A stretch of 64,000 nucleotides of DNA from Collybiopsis luxurians FD-317 M1 (taxonomy: Eukaryota > Basidiomycota > Agaricomycetes > Agaricales > Omphalotaceae). The position numbers and the translations under genes were made by a program. The notes beneath the pieces are model-generated. The model was not told where the DNA came from. It did no database searches and saw nothing but the letters and a program-made list of their open reading frames with translations. Below, in pieces: positions 47,936 to 59,177 of the stretch. The first letter of the stretch is position 1. The number at the start of each line of letters is the position of its first letter. The stretch is from positions 610,541-674,540 of the forward strand of contig KN834773.1 in assembly GCA_000827265.1 (NCBI GenBank). The letters are read 5' to 3'.

Positions 47936-49666
47936 ATGACCAAACTGCTCCCCCTCTTCCTCTCAGTCTACACACTTGGCTTGTTCCACGGTGTTTACTC
48001 TGCTCCGGGGAGGCCTGGACAGCAGCTGCAGTTTGCACGACCGAGACAAAGTAGCGGAGATAACGATGGCATCCATCTGGCTGTCTCTCCGCAATGTGGC
48101 CCATTAGCTGGTAAGACGACCAACGTGAATGCAGGTATTGTCCCGTCCTCCATCAAGACGATCGTTTCGTTCGGGGTACGTGTTACTTTTTAGCAACCTA
48201 CACGCTTTCTTCCCTGTCCCGATACTAGATATTTAAAATCATTTTCATAACATATTTACCCACCTGACATTTTTCTGTCGCTTTCCATGCGTATACTTAT
48301 CCATTATTCCGCAAACACAGGACTCTTACACGGATGGCGGCATCGATAACGGGTCGGCGCTTCTCCCGCCCATCTTGATCCCTCCTAATGATGAAGCCGG
48401 AGGGAGATCCACCAATGGCCCTGTTTGGGTCGAAGGGGTCGCAGGAGACTGGGGAGCCCATCTTATGGATTATGCGGTTGGTGTATTTTCATTTCTCCGT
48501 CAGATCCAAATGACGTCGCGTTGCGCTCGAGACCAAAACGTTTCCGAATCCTGGCGATCGAATGGGCTTTCTGACCTTTCCTTCCACCTCCTCTTCCTCG
48601 CTTCATCTCGTCCATACGAAGTACTTTCGATACTAACTTTTTTGTTTTCTACAGCAATGGGGCGCGTGTACGAACCTTTCCCTTTGGCCGAGCAACCCTA
48701 GAAAAGTCGACTTCATTGATCAGAGTGAGTTTTGAATGCCTTTTCATCACGGAGAACATATGACTTGTTCTTTTTCGTTTATTATTATATTTTGTGGAGT
48801 TCGTTCAAAAATAACCGTGCCTGAACGCTTTCTTTTTCTGTCTTTCCTTTGTTCTCATCCAACAGTGGCCACTTTCCTTGGTCAATCAAATCAACTCGAT
48901 CCGGACACAACGCTATACAGTATATTCTTTGGGATCAAGTGAGTTGTTTGATAAGTTCTATTCTTACGCACGTATCTAATCCTCATTGGACTTTGCAAGC
49001 GACTATATCGCATCGCTCAGTACGTGGTTTCACATCCGCTTCTTTGCCTTTCTCGGCACCGGTCATTCTGACTACCTCATGAACCAGTCGATGGCGACCA
49101 CATGCCCGAGGCAGCTCAAACCATTCTGAACGAGATTCAAACCCTTGCCAGCCCACCCACGAACGGGAGATCATTCCTTGTCATCGACGTTTACGGACGA
49201 GGCAATACCTCCGCCTGGGGTGAGGCCTATAAGCAACAGGTATTTGATGGATTAAAAGCGTTCCATGAGGGCCCTGCACATTTGAACGTCGCGTATGTCG
49301 ATATGGCGGCAATTTGGGATGGAGTTTTGGGGCCTGATCCTGGGTGAGTTCAGAGCAAACCTCAATGCTTACTGGCCTGAACGCCGGATTTCGAATGTTG
49401 TCGCGCTCACTCACTCACTCTGTAGGTTCCGAGCGTTCGGTTATACTAGCACTGCTGCGTGCACGGTTTGCACGGAGGACTGCAACCAGTACGGATGGTG
49501 TATGGATCCCGAACATTATTTCTACTGGATAGATGGGTGAGTGTGGTAAATATCTCTCGCGAAGATGACTGATGAATGAATCTCCTCACGTAGACATCCA
49601 TCTAAAGAGACTCATCGAATCATGGCTGATTGGGTTGAGGAAGTATTGCAAAATTGCAAGGCTTGA
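47936..49666 (+). CDS. Secreted SGNH/GDSL-type esterase (CE16-like)
   Basis: Eight exons (47936-48175, 48321-48476, 48655-48724, 48866-48938, 49000-49019, 49088-49343, 49426-49536, 49594-49666) give 332 residues. An N-terminal signal peptide covers about 1-22 (KLLPLFLSVYTLGLF). The nucleophile block is SFGDSYTDGG (Ser82; the first splice falls inside it). The oxyanion Asn lies in FFGINDY (Asn180), and block V is YWIDGHPSKETH (His310). The usual block V has Asp just after the Trp; here that position is Ile and Asp is one residue later. A Cys-rich stretch CTVCTEDC near 284-291 may form disulfides. Relatives hydrolyse ester or acetyl groups on plant polysaccharides outside the cell; the substrate cannot be read from sequence. 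No defects were seen. Confidence 0.85.
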
Positions 49667-50208
49667 AAGTGACGGCTTTATGAGTATTATCTTCTTGTTG
49701 TTGTAATTCTACGACGTTGCGAATTGTGGGTCTGTTAATCTTTCTGGAGACATCCTGTATATATATTTATTGGGTTTTTAACATGTTACAAGTAAGTACT
49801 AAGAATGGATATCAGTTCTGAATTACGTGAATCATGATAGATCATGATACTTGAGGAGACTACAGCTAAAGTAAACAACATCTCGGCAATGTTAGGCATA
49901 TAATTCACTTGGTTCGCTCAGGGAACATTAATATTCTGAGTATTCTGCAATCAGATGCTGTAATGAAGACCAAAAACATGTTAAATGCGTCGAAAATAAG
50001 TTTTAATGAGAGATACATTTTGCCGAGACTCAGAAAGTTAAGCTGTCAAGCGCGGGAAAAAAAAGTTATTTGAAAAGTTACTTTGCGTACATTTGTTCGG
50101 AATAACCAGTATTCATCAGAATGGGAACAAAATTCGTGTACTTACTCTTACAGTAGTACTATTAAATTCTGAATAAATATATAATATCCACAGTGACAGC
50201 TTTGCGAG
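49667..50208. other. Intergenic, no gene seen
   Basis: AT-rich 3' flank of the esterase. Nothing recognisable before the Copia-2 target duplication. Confidence 0.4.
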
Positions 50209-50213
50209 GTCAT

Positions 50214-50611
50214 TGTGAGAGTTCTATGTGCACTAGTAAGAACTCAGTTGTATGCAGACAAACTTTATTGGTAAATACCTATATGCACTACGTAAGAACT
50301 ACAAGTGAATCAATGTTAGTAAGTACTAAGTAATCAATAAAGAGTTTCACCTCAGTTGTATGCAGACAAACTGAGGTGACAATACAAAACATGTCCAGTA
50401 GTATAAGTACTAAAACAGAGCTAGGAACAATATGAAACTGAATAATACATACAGTACCTGCATTAACCTACATAAACTATAGTGCCTGCAAAGTACCTGC
50501 ACTAACTGCATATATATATAGTACATACAATAGAAATGTAAAGGCTGTCAACAGCGGGAACAGACTTTCCGCTGTTTCTCAGGCTCACCACTTTGCCTGA
50601 GAATCCCAACA
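50214..50611 (-). repeat. Copia-2 3' LTR
   Basis: On the plus strand it runs from TGTGAGAGTTCTATG to GAATCCCAACA (398 bp), with the polypurine tract immediately inside. Confidence 0.85.
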
Positions 50612-53435
50612 CTCCCCCTCAAAGTGGACAGAGACCAAGTTCCCATGCAAAATGTTTGACCTCTGCTGAAGGCAAAGCCTTTGTCAAAACATCTGCAACC
50701 ATGTCCTCAGTAGGACAATAGACTAGCCAGATAGATCCTTCCTTGATAATCCAGTGAATAAAATGAAACCGAATATCAATATGCTTTGTGCAAGCATGAT
50801 ACTGATGATCCTTGCTAAGTGCAATAGCAGATTGATTATCAGAGAAAAGTGTTGTTGGTTCAAGGAATGGTTCAAAGACTTGGCCAACAAAGTTACAAAG
50901 CCAGAGTGCTTCCTTTGCAGCATGGGTAGCAGCCACATACTCAGATTCTGTGGTAGAAAGAGAGATGATTTCCTGTCACTTGGAAGCCCATGAAATTGCA
51001 CCACCATTGAAGATGAAAGCATACCCAGAAATAGCATGCTGATCCTCAGACATGTTTCCATCTGCATCTCCATATGCAGCCAAACTTTCACCAATACCTC
51101 CAAAGCATAACCACAAATCTCTGGTACCCTTCAAGTACCTATAAGTCCATTTCACTGTATTCCAGTGAGCTTGTCCAGGATTTTTTGTAAATTTTGAATG
51201 TGTATTAGTAGCAAAAGAAATGTCAGGTCAGGTAGCAATTGTACTCCATTGCAAAGATCCAACTGCTTCATGGTAAGGAATATTGCACATAGCTGCAATT
51301 TCAGCAGCAGTAGCAGGGGATTGGCTAGATGACAACTGGGAATTTGGATCCATAGGAGTGGAAACAGGCTTTAAATCCTCAAAGCCATAGCGCCAAAGGA
51401 TGGAGTCAATGTAGGAACATTGGGAGGGATAAATGGTTTGAGAACTCTGGTCCCTACGGACTTCAATCCCAAGCAATCAGTGTAACTCACCCAAATCAGT
51501 AACCTCTACATGCCTCAAATTCCAGCCTTCAGTTTTGCAATTACTGCCAATGATGCTGATGCAATTGTGCAATCATCAACATGGACCACAATTACTGTCA
51601 ATTCTTTTCCTTCCCTCTTGAAGAAGACAGCCTTGTCAACTTCACACTGCAAATAACCCATATTCTCTACCAAAATTTCAACCAATCTCTGATACCACCT
51701 TCTACCACTTTGCTTCAAATCATAGAGAGTTTTCACAAGATGGCAGACATGATTAGCAGAAATCTGTGAATACCCAGGAGGCTGGCACATATAGATCACT
51801 TCCTTATCAGTAAGTTTTCCATTCAAGTATGTGCCTTTGATATCAATCTGATGCAGTTCCATGTCCCTTGCAGCTGCCATTGCAAGAACAGTCCTAATGG
51901 ATGCCAGCTTTGCAACTGGTGCATAGGTGTCATAGTAGTCAACCCCAGGGACTTGAGAAAATCCTTGTGCAACCAATCTTGCTTTGTACCGCATGATATT
52001 TCCAAATGCATCCTTCTTGATTTTGAACACCCACTTGGAACCAACAACATTGACACCTTCTGGCTTCTCAACCAATTTCTGAGTACCTGTCACTTTCAAC
52101 ATCTTTAACTCCTCTTCAATGGCTTCTTCCCATCTAGGCCAATCAGGACCTCTCTTTGCCTCAGCTAAACTTCTTGGCTCTAGTCCTTCAGCCTCACTAA
52201 CCTCCATTGCCAGTGCATATTCCTCAAGAAAATCTTCTTCAGCAGAAAGTATCCAATTTGCTTCTCCCTCCCCATTAGACTCTTCATGATCTTCTGGGGT
52301 ACTTGGGCATTGGATACCCCTTGGTAAAGCAGAATTGTATGCATGGCCTTCAAGAATATCCTGAACATGGCGGGATGGTTTGCGAATTCATTTGGAAGGG
52401 GAATTCATGACTATGGGTTCAGGATCAGGAGTAGGATCAGGAGCAGCAGGAGGCTCTGGAGTAGGTGAATGAGATGGATTTTGGTGAGGTGGAAGTGGGG
52501 TATGTGGGGTATCCTTTGGCACAACTTGCTCAATTGGCACATCAAATTCCCAATCCTCCCCCTCAATGTGAGCAATCGTAGCAGCTGTTTTATCAGTGTA
52601 CACATTTCACTCTGTTGTCACCCTCTTTTCCATAGGCCAATAAATCCTCTAGCCTTTGCTCTCTTCACTAACTCCAATCCAATGGCCTTCTTTGACTCTA
52701 CCTCCAAACTTGTTTCCTTTTTCAAGTCTGACCCAAACCTTATCTCCCCACTCTCAAATTCCTTAAGTCTGGCTTCTTGTGGTAAGCAGCCTCAAATGGG
52801 GTCATTCCATTGAGTGCTTTAGTTGGCATACAATTTAGTACCCAAACTGCATGCCTAGCTGCTTCCACCCATAAGACTTTAGGCAATTCAATGGCATGTA
52901 GCATGGCTCAGATTTTCTCTACCAGAGTCCAATTATAGCATTCTGCTATACCATTATGCTGGGGTGTATCATGAACAGTCAATTTTTGTTTAGCACCTCT
53001 AGCCTTGAGGTATAAAACAAATTCCTTGCCTGTATACTCTCCCCCACAATCAGAGTGAAGAATGGCAATGTTCTCTTTGAACTCTGTTTCTATATGAGCT
53101 TCAAACTCTTTGTAGGAGGCAAGAGCTTTGCTTCTCTTCTGTAGAAAATCCACATAGGCAAGTTGGCTCATATCATCAATGTATGAGATGTAATATCTGC
53201 AGCCACACTGGGATGCAACTGGAGATGGTCCCCATATATCTGTATGGATTTCACCACCAAACTTTGTTGCACAATTACCCTCCTCCTGCTGCTTGGCAAC
53301 TGGTTTGTGAGTAGCCTTGGCATACACACAAGACTCACAAAACACATCATCAGTTCCAGAATTATCAAGCTGAATTCCTGTTACAAAACCTTTTTCAACC
53401 AGCTGCTTGGCTACCCTGGGTGAAATATGACCCAT
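50612..53435 (-). pseudogene. pol: Copia-2 integrase, reverse transcriptase and RNase H
   Basis: Integrase pieces at 53435-52908 include FCESCVYAKATHK, IHTDIWGPSPV, LHSDCGGEY and HNGIAE. RT at 52207-51515 includes KARLVAQGFSQVPGVDY, QIDIKGTYLNG and VVHVDDCTI. RNase H at 51103-50619 includes ADADGNMSEDQHAISGYAF-like sequence, TTESEYVAATHAAKE and TKHIDIRFHFI. TGA at 52908-52910, and others near 52605 and 52387, fall where relatives have Arg (for example E-stop-NVYTDK and K-stop-IRKPSRHV). A frameshift lies near 52760. Confidence 0.85.
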
Positions 53436-55124
53436 TCAATGGTGGAGCTGATCCAGCATCATCACCTCTTCTGCAGCACTAGCTTTTCCAACTTTATGTT
53501 GGACTTGATACAGGCCTCCACTTGCCTTTGGCACCTCTCCAATAATCTCCCCATCTGGTTTGTAAATGGTACACTTACCATTTGCAAATGTGGTTTGGAA
53601 ACCTAGATCATCAAGTTTCCCAATAGAGATAAGAGTATAGCGAACCTCTGGTGAGTAAAGTACTTCTGTAAGCTCCAGCTTGCTGCTGTTGTTAACACCA
53701 AGAGGTATGTCAATTTGTATTGACCCAGTGCCTATTGCACTAAATTTCTGCTTGTTAGCAGCACAGAAGGACTTTGGAGGAATGGGCTTGAAAGATGTGA
53801 AATCCTCACAATAGGGTGAGATATGCTGAGTGCATCCTGAGTCATACAACTCAGAATGCATAGAAGTAATTTGGTCATTTGCATCAGAGACCTGACCTAC
53901 TGGTTCTGCTAAGTCTCTAGAGTCTGGTGATACCACACCATCTGACCCTGTCTGAGACTCCACAAATGACTGGATGTCACTCCAATCAACTTCAGAACCA
54001 TCAATTTCATCCCATGACTCATCTTCTACATCTAAGAAAAGCATATCACCATCTTTCCCATTTTCCTCCTCATATCTACCTTCCATATCCAAAGACTCTG
54101 AATCACTCCAGAGGTCTTCATCATCAGTGTCAGAAACAGCCTAGAGAGGAGGCATACTACCATTCTCTGATTCTGCTGTACTTAAAATACCAAAAGCCCC
54201 ACCAAACTCTGAATCAGAATCTGATACCTCTGCTACTTGAGCAGAGCCACTTGGCTTGTTGCCAGGTTTACCACCATTTTTCAATTGCGTGTCCTTTACT
54301 GGACATTTATTCTTGAAGTGGCCTTCTTTTCCACACTTCCAACAAACCCTTTTCTTCTGACCTTTACTATAGTTGTGACTATATGGAGTAACTGACAAGG
54401 ACTCATCTTCTTTATCACCATTATCCTTTCCTTTTCTTGAGCGACTCTTTTCCCACTGAACTCTGTCATATTCCTCCTTGATACTTGAGGAAATGGCTAC
54501 TGGATCAACTTGGAAGGGAGTAGATAGGGACATTCTGGGAGCAGCTATCTTTGCAGCAGAAAGGACTGCAGAGGCATACTTGGCATATTCTGGGGGAATG
54601 CCATGGAGAATGGTAGAACAATAGTCAATGTCACTAATCTCTATACCAAGAGAAGCAAGCTCCTCTTTCTTGGTTTCAAGGTCCTCAAGGAATCTCTGGA
54701 CATTACCTTTTGAAGGGCAATGAGAGTCCAAGAAGTCTTGGTGAAGGTCAGTCTGAGCATAGCCAGATTTCTCATTAAAGTCCCTAACCAAGAAATCCCA
54801 TGCTTCAGCAACTGTGGGATACTTATAGCACTTCATGGCTGTAGAGTCAGGGAGTTTGGAGAATAGCAGACTCCTGGATGCCGCTTCATCCTTCTGCCAC
54901 TGGAGAACTTCTTCATGTAGTGACAGGGTTGGTTCTGTGTAAGTAGGCATCAGGGTGGAGCCATCAAAATGTGGCCATCTACCTTTCCCTTGGATAGCTG
55001 TAGTGAACCTCATCTCCCAAACTGACCAGTTCTTCCCTTGATAAGACAAGGTAGGAATATTACTAGGAAGAGCATCAGTAAGGGCATTAACTGTTGATGA
55101 TATGATGAGCAATTCAGGGGCCAT
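53436..55124 (-). pseudogene. gag: Copia-2 gag-protease
   Basis: Gag starts MAPELLIISS at 55124, only a few bases inside the 5' LTR. It carries a UBN2/retrotran_gag-like core (SYQGKNWSVWEMRFTTAI) and a zinc knuckle, CWKCGKEGHFKNKC. It is interrupted by TAG at 54141-54143 and continues in the same frame into a protease with YDSGCTQHI (active DSG intact). It ends at TGA 53436-53438, where the frame continues into integrase with MGHISPRVAKQL. Overall this is one gag-pol frame with few nonsense codons, so a young element. Confidence 0.85.
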
Positions 55125-55128
55125 AACC

Positions 55129-55516
55129 TGTGAGAGTTCTATGTGCACTAGTAAGAACTCAGTTGTATGCAGACAAACTTTATTAGTAAATACCTATATG
55201 CACTAGTAAGAACTACAAGTGAATCAATGTTAGAAAGTACTAAGTAATCAATAAAGAGTCTCACCTCAGTTGTACGCAGACAAACTGAGGTGACAATACA
55301 AACATGTCCAGTATAAGCAATAGGAACAATATGAAACTGAATAATACATACAGTACCTGCATTAACCTACATAAACTATAGTACCCGCAAAGCACCTGCA
55401 TTAACCTACATAAACTATAGTGCCTGCAAAGTACCTGCACTAACTGCATATATATATAGTACATACAATAGAAATGTAAAGGCTGTCAACAGCGGGAACA
55501 GACTTTCCGCTGTTTC
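55129..55516 (-). repeat. Copia-2 5' LTR, artefactual duplicate piece
   Basis: It is identical to 55648-56035. Taken with the N-gap, this is most simply a contig-overlap artefact rather than a second LTR. Confidence 0.7.
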
Positions 55517-55608
55517 NNNNNNNNNNNNNNNNNNNNNNNNNNNNNNNNNNNNNNNNNNNNNNNNNNNNNNNNNNNNNNNNNNNNNNNNNNNNNNNNNNNN
55601 NNNNNNNN
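55517..55608. other. Assembly gap 2 (Ns) with duplicated flanks
   Basis: There are 92 Ns. The 427 bases 55090-55516 recur as 55609-56035 on the other side, including the start of gag. Confidence 0.85.
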
Positions 55609-55647
55609 ACTGTTGATGATATGATGAGCAATTCAGGGGCCATAACC

Positions 55648-56068
55648 TGTGAGAGTTCTATGTGCACTAGTAAGAACTCAGTTGTATGCAGACAAACTTT
55701 ATTAGTAAATACCTATATGCACTAGTAAGAACTACAAGTGAATCAATGTTAGAAAGTACTAAGTAATCAATAAAGAGTCTCACCTCAGTTGTACGCAGAC
55801 AAACTGAGGTGACAATACAAACATGTCCAGTATAAGCAATAGGAACAATATGAAACTGAATAATACATACAGTACCTGCATTAACCTACATAAACTATAG
55901 TACCCGCAAAGCACCTGCATTAACCTACATAAACTATAGTGCCTGCAAAGTACCTGCACTAACTGCATATATATATAGTACATACAATAGAAATGTAAAG
56001 GCTGTCAACAGCGGGAACAGACTTTCCGCTGTTTCTCGGGCTCACCACTTTGCCTGAGAATCCCAACA
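55648..56068 (-). repeat. Copia-2 5' LTR
   Basis: 421 bp, from TGTGAGAG to CCCAACA on the plus strand, followed by the target duplication GTCAT. Confidence 0.85.
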
Positions 56069-56073
56069 GTCAT

Positions 56074-57018
56074 GAATGTAAACAAGTGTGTAACTTACTG
56101 TCTAGAATGGATACCAGATTCATATTACAATGTGGGCTTTTAAGACAGTGGACCGCAGGGAAACAAGGGAAATCAGACATTGATGGAAAAGTCCATATGC
56201 AGATCTGAGATAATTCTTTCTTGATTCAGTGATAAAATTCTATGTGAACTGTCTATGTTACAGCTGATAGCAAGCCCGCAACCCAAGGCCCCAGCTGGCT
56301 AAATCTTGAGTTCCTGTCTGATATACAGATCAGACGTATGGCATGTTGCAAAGTTGTCTGTGTATGACTGAGACAGCGGCCATGAGTAAGTAAAAGCGAT
56401 GTTAAGAGTTCGAAGGTTCCGCCATTCTGGAACGATATTCTCGTGGATCTACCTGTCGGCTTGCTTTCGGCACTTATAGATAAGCAGCGGAGATTGGGAT
56501 TGAGCGAGAATTGACCACTGTTGCATAAACTCTTAGAGGCTCCGGGTTTGACAGAGAGTGAATGATTCTTGGCCACTATTTTTGCAGTGAATATCCACAA
56601 CTATTCCGCTGAGTATATGGAAGTGGCGTTCATCCAATGCCTATCAATTTGGCAACGGGATGATTAAGAAACACGTCGGAATAACATCAGCGGAATATAA
56701 TGATATCTGCTATGCCCGTGGATGTCCTCTCGTCATGGCGTAAGAAAGAAGATTTTTTAGTTAATCCGATTCATGGCGCAAAGAAATGATTAAATGTCGA
56801 ACAAATCCAAAAAGGTGTAAGGCTTCTCCTTATGCCTACCACATCTATTCGAGTGGCTTAAAGGACTGGAGTTTACGGTTTGGCTCTGGGGTTAGAATGA
56901 ACCAAGTTTCTTCTCAGGTTGGTTACGCTATTGGCAACTTGATCATATTCCTCGACACACCGCTCACATTCCTGTTCTCACCTAGGGACCCAATGATAAG
57001 GAGGTCAACGCAGTCCAC
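56074..57018. other. Intergenic upstream of the TmpA-like gene
   Basis: Open frames of up to 115 codons on the minus strand lack recognisable motifs. Probably the promoter region of the next gene. Confidence 0.4.
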
Positions 57019-58965
57019 ATGATGTCGGATGGCTCTTCAACCTCCACCGAGTCTTCCAATCTTGAGCGCCTGGTTGTAGTATTCCCTACAGACGACTCTG
57101 CACCTTCTGATTTACCAGAAGATAATGCGTCACTTTCCCTGGATGAAAGGGCCATCAGTTGGGAAGACTTCGAAAACGATGTCGTTTCGGACAAGAAGCA
57201 TGGGCGTGTGGTACGCAACCTGCGATTCAAGCTTCTCAATGTATACCGCCGACTCTTCAGTATTGTCTTCATCACCAACATGGCCATTTTCATTGCATTC
57301 TGCGTACGGGGAACTAGCATCCCTAAGCTAGGACAAATTACCATTGCAAATCTTTTTGTCGCAATCTTGTTCAGACAAGAATACGTTATAAACGCCCTTT
57401 TTACGGTACTTTGCTCTGCACCTAAATCGTAGGCTGGTCTGTAATCTTTTGTAGTATAGTAAACTAATTGTGGCTTAGGTGGCCTCTGTGGATTCGCCTG
57501 AAGCTCTGCAGAGTATACAGTCTTCCCGGTGGCATTCATTCCGGCTCTGGAGTCTCGGGTGTGTTTTGGCTCATACTCTTCAGTGGCCAAGCAACTCGGG
57601 ATTTTGTTGAAGGAGGACAAGTTCGTGATTCTATCTCAGAGTTGACAACGCCTCTAACTCTTATCCGCAGATTTCAGTACCTACGCTTGGAATCACATAC
57701 TCCATTCTTCTGTTGTTACTTGTGATAGTTGTGACTGCCTATCCAGCTTTCAGAAGCAAGCGCCATGATAGCTTTGAGTAGGCATTTTTCACGGTTTACC
57801 GACGGCTGCATTTATACAGTTCGGAAATCTCCTAGATATACTCACCGTTTCATGGGATGGATGGCCGTAGGGTTAGTATGGGGCCAGGTTTGTACCATCA
57901 CGTTGTACAGCATGCTCCTTTTCCGCTCAGTGTAAGCTCTTCAGGTAGTGCTGTTAAACAATGATTTCAGAGAGCATCTCTCGCTGGCACATTCATTGAG
58001 AATTAATCCCACCTTCTGGTTAGTAGTAATTCTGACTGGTGAGTTTATGAATCAGTATATCCAACAGCTGTAAAACGATCCTTTGCCTTCTAACCAGCGT
58101 CAATTGCATTACGTGAGTCTCCTCCCTCTATCCTGTGCAACATCGTTGATGCATGTATTCATTGTTAGCATGGGTGAGACTCCGAAAGGAGCCCGTTCAT
58201 AGCGAGGTGCTTTCCAGTCATGTTATGCGGCTCTATTTTGAATATGGTGAGTCAATCAGCACTGTGGTTTTAATTATTCTGAATTCTTTGGGAGATGAAC
58301 CTGTACCTGGAAGTTTTTTCCGCATTTCCCAGGACCCATTAACAGAATGGCACAGCTTTGCAACAATTCGAGAGCCTGGAAAGAAGGGATTCTCTGCGAT
58401 TGTATCTAGAGCGGGTGATTGGACTTCTGAAATAATCGCCAATCCTCCATCCCGCATTTGGGTCCGAGGAATACCTACTTCGGGTGTTATGCGAATTGTG
58501 CCGTTATTCCGACGAGTTATCATTGTTGCCACGGGAAGTGGAATAGGTCCATGCGCCCCCCATGTTTTTGCAAAGATGACCGACATTCAGTTACTCTGGA
58601 CGGCACCAAGTGTCCGCGAAACATTTGGTGATAAACTTGTTGATTCAATTATGGAAGCCTCGCCAAGTGCTGTAATCTATGGTTAGTTGCTTTTCAAATT
58701 CTGCTGCTAGCCGGTCCCTGCTGAATATAAGCACCAGACACGCGAAAAAATGGGAAACCCGATATGGCGAGTAGCTTGGGACCTCTTGAAGAAACGGTCC
58801 ATACTGACTACTCTACGAGTGTAGGTAAAACTTGTGGCCCGCTTAGTAAAGGAGTTCAAGGCCGAGGCCGTTTTCATTATCTCTAATCCTCCCTTAACTC
58901 ATAAGGTAGTCTATGGCATGATGAGTAGAGGCGTACCTGCTTTCGGTGCCATCTGGGACTCTTAG
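57019..58965 (+). CDS. TmpA-like integral membrane flavoprotein / ferric-reductase-type oxidoreductase
   Basis: Ten exons (57019-57428, 57479-57620, 57671-57777, 57836-57887, 57945-58038, 58098-58112, 58169-58246, 58295-58681, 58738-58766, 58825-58965) sum to 1,455 nt, or 484 residues. An acidic, Ser-rich N-terminus (1-60) precedes membrane helices such as LFSIVFITNMAIFIAF, GVFWLILFSG and ILLLLLVIVVTAY, with THRFMGWMAVGLVWGQ between. The C-terminal half has the FNR-like layout: PGSFFRISQDPLTEWHSFAT (flavin side) and VIIVATGSGIGPCAPH (NAD(P) site, GSGIGP at 380-385). It ends with VVYGMMSRGVPAFGAIWDS. This layout matches fungal TmpA-type proteins, related to the reductase-like part of some NRPS-like enzymes; in Aspergillus TmpA affects asexual development. 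The substrate is unknown. Exon 6 is only 15 nt, and intron 9 (58767-58824) begins GC rather than GT. Confidence 0.82.
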
Positions 58966-59177
58966 ATTGGCGTGCCACAATAATTGTCGAAGAAGTATTT
59001 ATACTAGTGCCGGCCGGGTAATGGGCCGGACTGAGCAGTGGGCCAATACCCTACATACTTACTATAGAGCAGCATCTAGCCTGGTAACCAAACCCTCGAC
59101 GGGTTATCGGCTTAAGCGAGAAACCTCATAAGAGGGCTCGGGAAAGTGGAAGCAAATTTTGGCAGAGACTCATTTCG
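58966..59177. other. 3' flank of the TmpA-like gene
   Basis: No feature recognised. Confidence 0.4.

Larger units (their letters stand above)
50209..56073 (-). mobile_element. Copia-2: complete Ty1/Copia LTR retrotransposon
   Basis: The target duplication GTCAT lies at 50209-50213 and 56069-56073. The 3' LTR is 50214-50611 and the 5' LTR 55648-56068. On the minus strand the order is gag, protease, integrase, RT, RNase H, polypurine tract (GAGGGGGAG before TGTTGGGATT). The 5' LTR has a duplicated 38-bp-type unit (CCTGCATTAACCTACATAAA occurs twice) that is single in the 3' LTR. An N-gap with exactly duplicated flanks inflates the element by about 519 bp. Internal stops make it inactive. Confidence 0.9.

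Noticed and set aside
55440..55667. Frame across gap 2 joining gag start to LTR
   Set aside because: It spans Ns and a contig-overlap artefact.
55129..56068. Tandem double 5' LTR of Copia-2
   Set aside because: Exact 427-bp identity on either side of an N-gap is better explained as an assembly overlap.
56253..56600. Minus-strand 115-codon gene
   Set aside because: Composition and context look non-coding. It lies in the upstream region of the TmpA-like gene.
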